Positions 60,402 through 64,000 of a DNA stretch of 64,000 nucleotides are shown piece by piece. Under the pieces are notes generated by a model that saw nothing but the letters and a program-made list of their open reading frames with translations, was not told the origin of the DNA and made no database searches. Every line of letters begins with the position of its first letter. The first letter of the stretch is position 1. The stretch spans positions 1,302,001 through 1,366,000 of the forward strand of contig NZ_FZNY01000001.1 in assembly GCF_900188275.1 (NCBI RefSeq), read 5' to 3'. Origin of the DNA: Dokdonia pacifica (GTDB taxonomy: Bacteria > Bacteroidota > Bacteroidia > Flavobacteriales > Flavobacteriaceae). The position numbers and the translations under genes were made by a program.

Positions 60402-61962
60402 TAAGCTCAGACAAGATTTTTTAGAGAAGACCACTCAAATACTTATTTTAGATAATACAAATCGAGTTTTAGAGACGGATAACTCTTTATTTTACATAAA
60501 GAGAGATTCTGATATTACTGATTTTCACCCCTTCTTTCACGTTATTTCATCTCTTTTTGAAGATAAGAGAAACGAACAAAAGTTCTATTGTGTACAGATG
60601 GAGGTAAAAGGTAAAACTTGCTTTTATGATATAAGGACAGTAGTCGATTCTGAAAAAAAACAAATTGTATTATTTATAGAAGACCTTACTGATCATTATA
60701 AAACGGTACATCAAATAAAACAAGTGCGTAATGAATCTATTATAAACTTTAATATTACGCAAGAATTGAATCATGAGCTAAATGTTCAAAGAGGATTTAA
60801 GAACAAGTTTTTAGCAAATGTTAGCCATGAAATTAGAACGCCTCTCAATAGTATCCTAGGATTTTTAAGTGTACTTGAAAATACAAGTGTAGATAGAGAG
60901 CAATTAGACTTAATAAGTATTATTAAAGAGTCTTCTAAAAACTTAGTCTCTATCGTAGATGATCTTTTAGATATTTCAAAAATAGAAGCAGGAAGGCTAG
61001 AAATCAAGAATAAGCGATTTAATTTTAAAAAATTTACAGAGTCACTTGTAAAAACGTATGAACTTCAAGCTGAAGAAAAACGCTTGAAATTTGTTGCTGA
61101 TATAGGAGCAAACCTTCCTCGTTTCCTGATTGGAGATCAACTTAGATTAAATCAAATTTTAATTAATTTACTGGAAAATGCTTTAAAGTATACACATCAA
61201 GGTACTGTTATGCTACGTGTATCAACAAACTCACGTAATATGCGTCGTATTCCAGTAACTTTTGAAATTAAAGATACAGGTATAGGGATTCCTAAAGAAC
61301 ACCTTACTACTATTTTTGAAAGTTTTACGCAATTAGAAAAACGAGGTTTGTTTGGCGGTTCTGGATTAGGACTTAGTATTGTAAAACAGCTTACCCAATT
61401 AATGGATAGTGATCTTGAAGTAGAAAGTGTAGAAGGTGAAGGCTCTATATTTAAGTTTACGATTTATATGGGTGTTTCTCATGATCAAAAAGAAGAAAAA
61501 GAAGTATCGATTACTAGAAAAATAGATAGAAAAAGCGGAGGTGCAAAAAAGAAAAAATATCGTATTCTATTAGGGGAAGATATAGAAGTAAATCAGCTTC
61601 TCATGATGCGATTATTTGCAGATGAAGGCAGTTATAGTTTAGATATTGCAAAAAACGGAGAGCAAGTAGTGCTTTTTCTTGAAAAATATCAATATGATCT
61701 TGTTTTGATGGATTTGACCATGCCTGTTATGGACGGATATGACGCTGCATTACGAATTCGAAACCATACAGATAAGAAAATAAAGAAAATTCCTATTATT
61801 GCTTTAACTGCTCGTACTACAGAAGAAGAAAGAGAGGCGGCTAAAGAAAGTGGAATGAATGCATACTTGACAAAACCTGTAAATTCGGAAGTTTTATTTA
61901 AAACAATAGATCGATTATTGCATCGCTATAAGAATAAGAAAACTCAAGAAAGTGTGAAATAA
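60394..61962 (+). CDS. Hybrid histidine kinase with receiver domain, coupled to GTPase
   Basis: A 522-residue cytoplasmic kinase. I start at the ATG at 60394 (MLDKLRQDF); a TTG at 60388 is also possible. Residues 1-100 are a PAS-like domain, followed by a short coiled coil; the HisKA motif is NVSHEIRTPLNS (H145) and the ATPase motifs are NLLENALKYT, DTGIGIPKEH and GGSGLGLSI. A receiver domain spans about 390-510 (LLGEDIEVNQ, phospho-Asp in LMDLTMPVMDG, Lys in AYLTKP). No membrane helix is present and no DNA-binding regulator is nearby. The GTPase probably gates or reports to this kinase, an inference from gene overlap. Confidence 0.9.
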   Translation: MLDKLRQDFLEKTTQILILDNTNRVLETDNSLFYIKRDSDITDFHPFFHVISSLFEDKRNEQKFYCVQMEVKGKTCFYDIRTVVDSEKKQIVLFIEDLTDHYKTVHQIKQVRNESIINFNITQELNHELNVQRGFKNKFLANVSHEIRTPLNSILGFLSVLENTSVDREQLDLISIIKESSKNLVSIVDDLLDISKIEAGRLEIKNKRFNFKKFTESLVKTYELQAEEKRLKFVADIGANLPRFLIGDQLRLNQILINLLENALKYTHQGTVMLRVSTNSRNMRRIPVTFEIKDTGIGIPKEHLTTIFESFTQLEKRGLFGGSGLGLSIVKQLTQLMDSDLEVESVEGEGSIFKFTIYMGVSHDQKEEKEVSITRKIDRKSGGAKKKKYRILLGEDIEVNQLLMMRLFADEGSYSLDIAKNGEQVVLFLEKYQYDLVLMDLTMPVMDGYDAALRIRNHTDKKIKKIPIIALTARTTEEEREAAKESGMNAYLTKPVNSEVLFKTIDRLLHRYKNKKTQESVK

Positions 61963-61963
61963 T

Positions 61964-61993
61964 AAAAAAGGCGACAAATTTGTCGCCTTTTTT
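61964..61993. terminator. Bidirectional terminator
   Basis: AAAAAAGGCGACAAA is followed by its exact inverse TTTGTCGCCTTTTTT. It ends both the kinase operon and the convergent TerB gene. Confidence 0.92.
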
Positions 61994-62012
61994 ATGAAAT
62001 ATGATAGTGTTA

Positions 62013-62444
62013 TTAACGATTCATTAATTTGATTTCTTCCTTAAAAGTATCTAGATCTACACCTTCACTCACAAGAGACAATGCTTTGTCTACAACATAC
62101 TTTACATTATTTACTGTAAATCCTAAACCTACAGCAAGTCTTTCTAGCATGATAGTTTGCTTATCTCCAAGCTCATGATCTGCATAAACCATTCTTCCTA
62201 AGTCAAAAAGACGTTCTAAACGGCTTTCATATGTAATAGGAGGATTGATTTTATGAGTTTTATAATCTTTTAATATGGCTTTGTAATCTTCTTCTGAAAT
62301 ATCGAGATTACGAGCTGTTCTATCTAGGAATTTTTTTTCATCTTCAGTGATGATGGTATCACTCATTGCAATACGTACCATAGCTGCAAAATGATCTTCA
62401 TTACGCTTGCGGAAACCGCTATCATACAAATCTGAAATAGACAT
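62013..62444 (-). CDS. TerB-like protein
   Basis: A 143-residue helical protein of the TerB (tellurite-resistance-like) family. The signature FAAMVRIAMSDTIITEDEKKFL holds the conserved acidic metal-binding helix, and MVYADHELGDKQTIMLERLA repeats it. I start at 62444 (MSISDLYDSG), since TATATTTG at 62476-62469 is a good minus-strand -7 box and excludes the ATG at 62471. No other Ter genes are present, so a direct link to tellurite is not expected. Confidence 0.85.
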   Translation of the reverse strand: MSISDLYDSGFRKRNEDHFAAMVRIAMSDTIITEDEKKFLDRTARNLDISEEDYKAILKDYKTHKINPPITYESRLERLFDLGRMVYADHELGDKQTIMLERLAVGLGFTVNNVKYVVDKALSLVSEGVDLDTFKEEIKLMNR

Positions 62445-62468
62445 AGTTTTATCTTTATAATTAAGTCG

Positions 62469-62510
62469 CAAATATAGCTATTATTGCATCATTTTTAATT
62501 TGTACATTTG
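62469..62510. promoter_or_regulatory. Divergent promoters of terB-like and hupE-like genes
   Basis: Minus strand TATATTTG (62476 to 62469) faces TerB; plus strand TACATTTG (62503-62510) faces the HupE gene, about 24 bases before its ATG. Both match TAnnTTTG. Confidence 0.5.
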
Positions 62511-62533
62511 GAAAACCCCCTAATATATTTTTG

Positions 62534-63127
62534 ATGGATACTTTTTGGTTTTATTTTAAAGAAGGACTTTTCCATGTACTTGATTGGAATGCCTATGACC
62601 ACATTCTTTTTATTATAGTTTTAACCGTTCCATACACTTTTTCTAACTGGAAAAGATTATTATCGTTAGTAACTATTTTTACCGTAGGACATACCATATC
62701 GCTTAGTCTTTCTGCATATGAAGTTGTCAAAATTAATACAACCCTTATAGAGTTTCTAATTCCTGTGACGATTCTAATTACAGCCCTATATAACATTTTT
62801 ACAGCAGGGAAAAAGGGAAGAAAAGAACAAGTGGGGGTTTACTTTATTAGTACATTGTTTTTTGGGCTTATTCACGGTTTTGGGTTTTCTACGTATTTTA
62901 AAATGATGACCGCTAGTACAGAGAATAAATTTATACCCCTATTAGAATATACATTGGGTATAGAAGCATCTCAAATTATTATAGTACTTTTAGTGCTCAT
63001 TATGAGCTTTGTAGGCCAGTTTTTGTTCCGTTTTTCATTAAGAGATTGGGTCATGGTCATTTCTGCTATTGTGATTGGGGTTGCAATTCCTATTTTTAGA
63101 AATGCATTATTTGCGTTAAATATTTAA
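62534..63127 (+). CDS. HupE/UreJ-like membrane protein
   Basis: A 197-residue protein with six hydrophobic helices. I prefer the ATG at 62534 (MDTFWFYFKEGLFHVLD) over a TTG at 62531. The family marks are LDWNAYDHILFI and FTVGHTISLSLSA in the N-terminal half and FFGLIHGFGFS in the C-terminal half, with His residues that could bind nickel or another metal. HupE/UreJ proteins are metal permeases, but this short Bacteroidota form has no hydrogenase or urease genes beside it, so the metal is unknown. Confidence 0.85.
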   Translation: MDTFWFYFKEGLFHVLDWNAYDHILFIIVLTVPYTFSNWKRLLSLVTIFTVGHTISLSLSAYEVVKINTTLIEFLIPVTILITALYNIFTAGKKGRKEQVGVYFISTLFFGLIHGFGFSTYFKMMTASTENKFIPLLEYTLGIEASQIIIVLLVLIMSFVGQFLFRFSLRDWVMVISAIVIGVAIPIFRNALFALNI

Positions 63128-63195
63128 TAATCGGTTGCGTATCCCGTAAGAGGCACTTACTTTAGTAGTTATAAATTGGGTTTGGTTATTTATAC

Positions 63196-63209
63196 GCTTT
63201 CGCGAAAGC
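63196..63209. repeat. Palindrome GCTTTCGCGAAAGC, copy 14 (intergenic)
   Basis: Exact copy with symmetry extended to 24 bp (63191-63214). It lies 22 bases before the dCMP deaminase start. Confidence 0.95.
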
Positions 63210-63230
63210 GTATACCCGCATAATAAATAC

Positions 63231-63659
63231 ATGGGTTTAAAGCAACATAAATACGATATCGCCTATCTAAGAATGGCGCGCGAATGGGGAAAACTATCTT
63301 ACTGTGAGCGTAAACAAGTTGGCGCAATTATTGTAAAAGATAAAATGATCATATCTGATGGCTATAATGGAACGCCTACAGGATTTGAGAATTTTTGTGA
63401 AGATGAAGAAGGATATACAAAGTGGTATGTTTTACACGCCGAAGCAAATGCAATTTTAAAAGTAGCATCATCTACACAATCTTGTAAAGGAGCTACGTTA
63501 TACATTACATTAAGTCCTTGTAAAGAATGCAGTAAGCTTATTCATCAAGCTGGAATAAATCGCGTTGTTTTTAAAGAAGGTTATAAAGATCAGAGCGGTG
63601 TGAAATTTTTAGAAAAAGCAGGCGTTGAGATAGTACATCTTTCAAATTTAGAAGATTAA
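63231..63659 (+). CDS. dCMP deaminase family protein
   Basis: A 142-residue zinc deaminase. The zinc site is HAEANAILK plus PCKECSKL, preceded by VGAIIVKDKMIISDGYNGTP, which is the ComEB/dCMP deaminase pattern. It would convert dCMP to dUMP for thymidylate synthesis. The stop overlaps the ATG of the S41 peptidase gene (TAATG), so the two are coupled. Confidence 0.9.
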   Translation: MGLKQHKYDIAYLRMAREWGKLSYCERKQVGAIIVKDKMIISDGYNGTPTGFENFCEDEEGYTKWYVLHAEANAILKVASSTQSCKGATLYITLSPCKECSKLIHQAGINRVVFKEGYKDQSGVKFLEKAGVEIVHLSNLED

Positions 63660-64000
63660 TGAAATTAAAAAAGAAATACGTACCCATCCTTTTTAGCTTA
63701 GGAATCGTTTTTGGAATTGTGCTAGGTAGTTTTTTAAACTTTGGTACTTCTTCCGATACCGCTTTTTTTAGTTCAAACAGTAAAAAAGAAAAACTTAATA
63801 AACTCATAGATTATATAGACTATGAGTATGTAGATACTGTAAATACAGATAGTATTGTAGAAGTAACTGTAAATGGAATTTTAGATAACCTAGATCCTCA
63901 CTCTACATATATTCCTCCAGAAGAATTAAAAGAGATTGAAGAAAATATGAAGGGTGATTTTGTAGGGATAGGTATAAGTTTCTACCCTTACCAAGATTCT
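63659..64000 (+). CDS. S41 family C-terminal processing peptidase, 5' part
   Basis: A frame from the ATG at 63659 runs off the right edge with 114 codons. A membrane anchor or uncleaved signal occupies residues 7-29. The N-terminal helix domain has LIDYIDYEYVDTVNT and the conserved LDNLDPHSTYIPPEEL, and a PDZ domain begins at about residue 98 (GDFVGIGISF). This is typical of carboxyl-terminal processing proteases (CtpA/Prc). The catalytic Ser/Lys lie beyond the window. Confidence 0.88.
   Translation, partial: MKLKKKYVPILFSLGIVFGIVLGSFLNFGTSSDTAFFSSNSKKEKLNKLIDYIDYEYVDTVNTDSIVEVTVNGILDNLDPHSTYIPPEELKEIEENMKGDFVGIGISFYPYQDS

Noticed and set aside
1-64000. Insertion sequences, prophage, CRISPR-cas or restriction-modification genes
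   Set aside because: I looked for transposase, integrase, phage structural, Cas and methylase signatures in the translated genes and saw none; the PcfJ-like gene alone does not indicate a conjugative element.

Overview
The window reads as a chromosomal segment of a marine-type member of the Flavobacteriaceae (Bacteroidota). The evidence is the low GC content, several promoters matching the Bacteroidota -7 box TAnnTTTG, a type IX secretion C-terminal signal, a large set of flavobacterial families (DUF4286, DUF4199, DUF6428, DUF5995, HTTM, TlpA-type lipoproteins), and the order serS - TPR protein - DUF4286 - rsmA - mgtE. A Dokdonia-like genus is my guess and is not shown by the sequence.

Layout. 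1-1500: end of a PcfJ-like gene and a possible small ORF. 1.8-4.1 kb: an SPFH/GYF_2 protein and a zinc-ribbon membrane protein. 4.1-12.4 kb, mostly minus strand: GDPD phosphodiesterase, membrane proteins, an HhH protein with a double OmpA-like protein, an MFS transporter, an ALDH7-type dehydrogenase, pdxH, 3-hydroxyanthranilate dioxygenase and a CAP-domain lipoprotein. 12.6-19.1 kb is accessory in character: an unknown 345-residue protein, a lanthipeptide-type precursor, two GG-leader peptides (one very short), a STAND (NB-ARC-TPR) ATPase between them, tRNA-Leu, a GIY-YIG nuclease and a truncated tRNA-Leu relic. 19.2-30.7 kb is housekeeping on the plus strand: prs, rplY, pth, ribF, HTTM protein, serS, TPR lipid/envelope-type protein, rsmA, mgtE, thioesterase. 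30.7-40.9 kb: a TlpA lipoprotein, cupin, two membrane-bound LuxR-type regulators, a LytS/LytTR two-component pair, a secreted FG-GAP/ASPIC protein, a 2-hydroxyacid dehydrogenase and small membrane or VOC proteins. 41.4-46.1 kb is an arsenic-type operon: arsR, PLP decarboxylase, DUF6428, ArsN-like acetyltransferase, thioredoxin-like protein, arsC. 46.2-58.7 kb: SGNH protein plus MBOAT acyltransferase, S9 and M28 peptidases, DUF5995, an OlsF/GlsF-type fused acyltransferase, aspartate kinase, GNAT and fbp. 58.7-62 kb: a tight operon of two coiled-coil proteins, a Ras-like GTPase and a hybrid histidine kinase. The window ends with TerB, HupE, dCMP deaminase and the start of an S41 peptidase.

The most striking structure cutting across genes is a 14-bp perfect palindrome, GCTTTCGCGAAAGC, found 14 times (about one per 4.6 kb). 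Ten copies lie inside genes, where they are read only as AFAKA (seven) or RFRES (three), and four are intergenic. Two of the sites, 2.5 kb apart, share a longer conserved flank. The other strong candidates for new biology are the peptide/STAND cluster at 14.8-18.5 kb, the GTPase-kinase operon at 58.7-62 kb, and the arsenic operon that lacks an efflux pump but carries an amino-acid decarboxylase.
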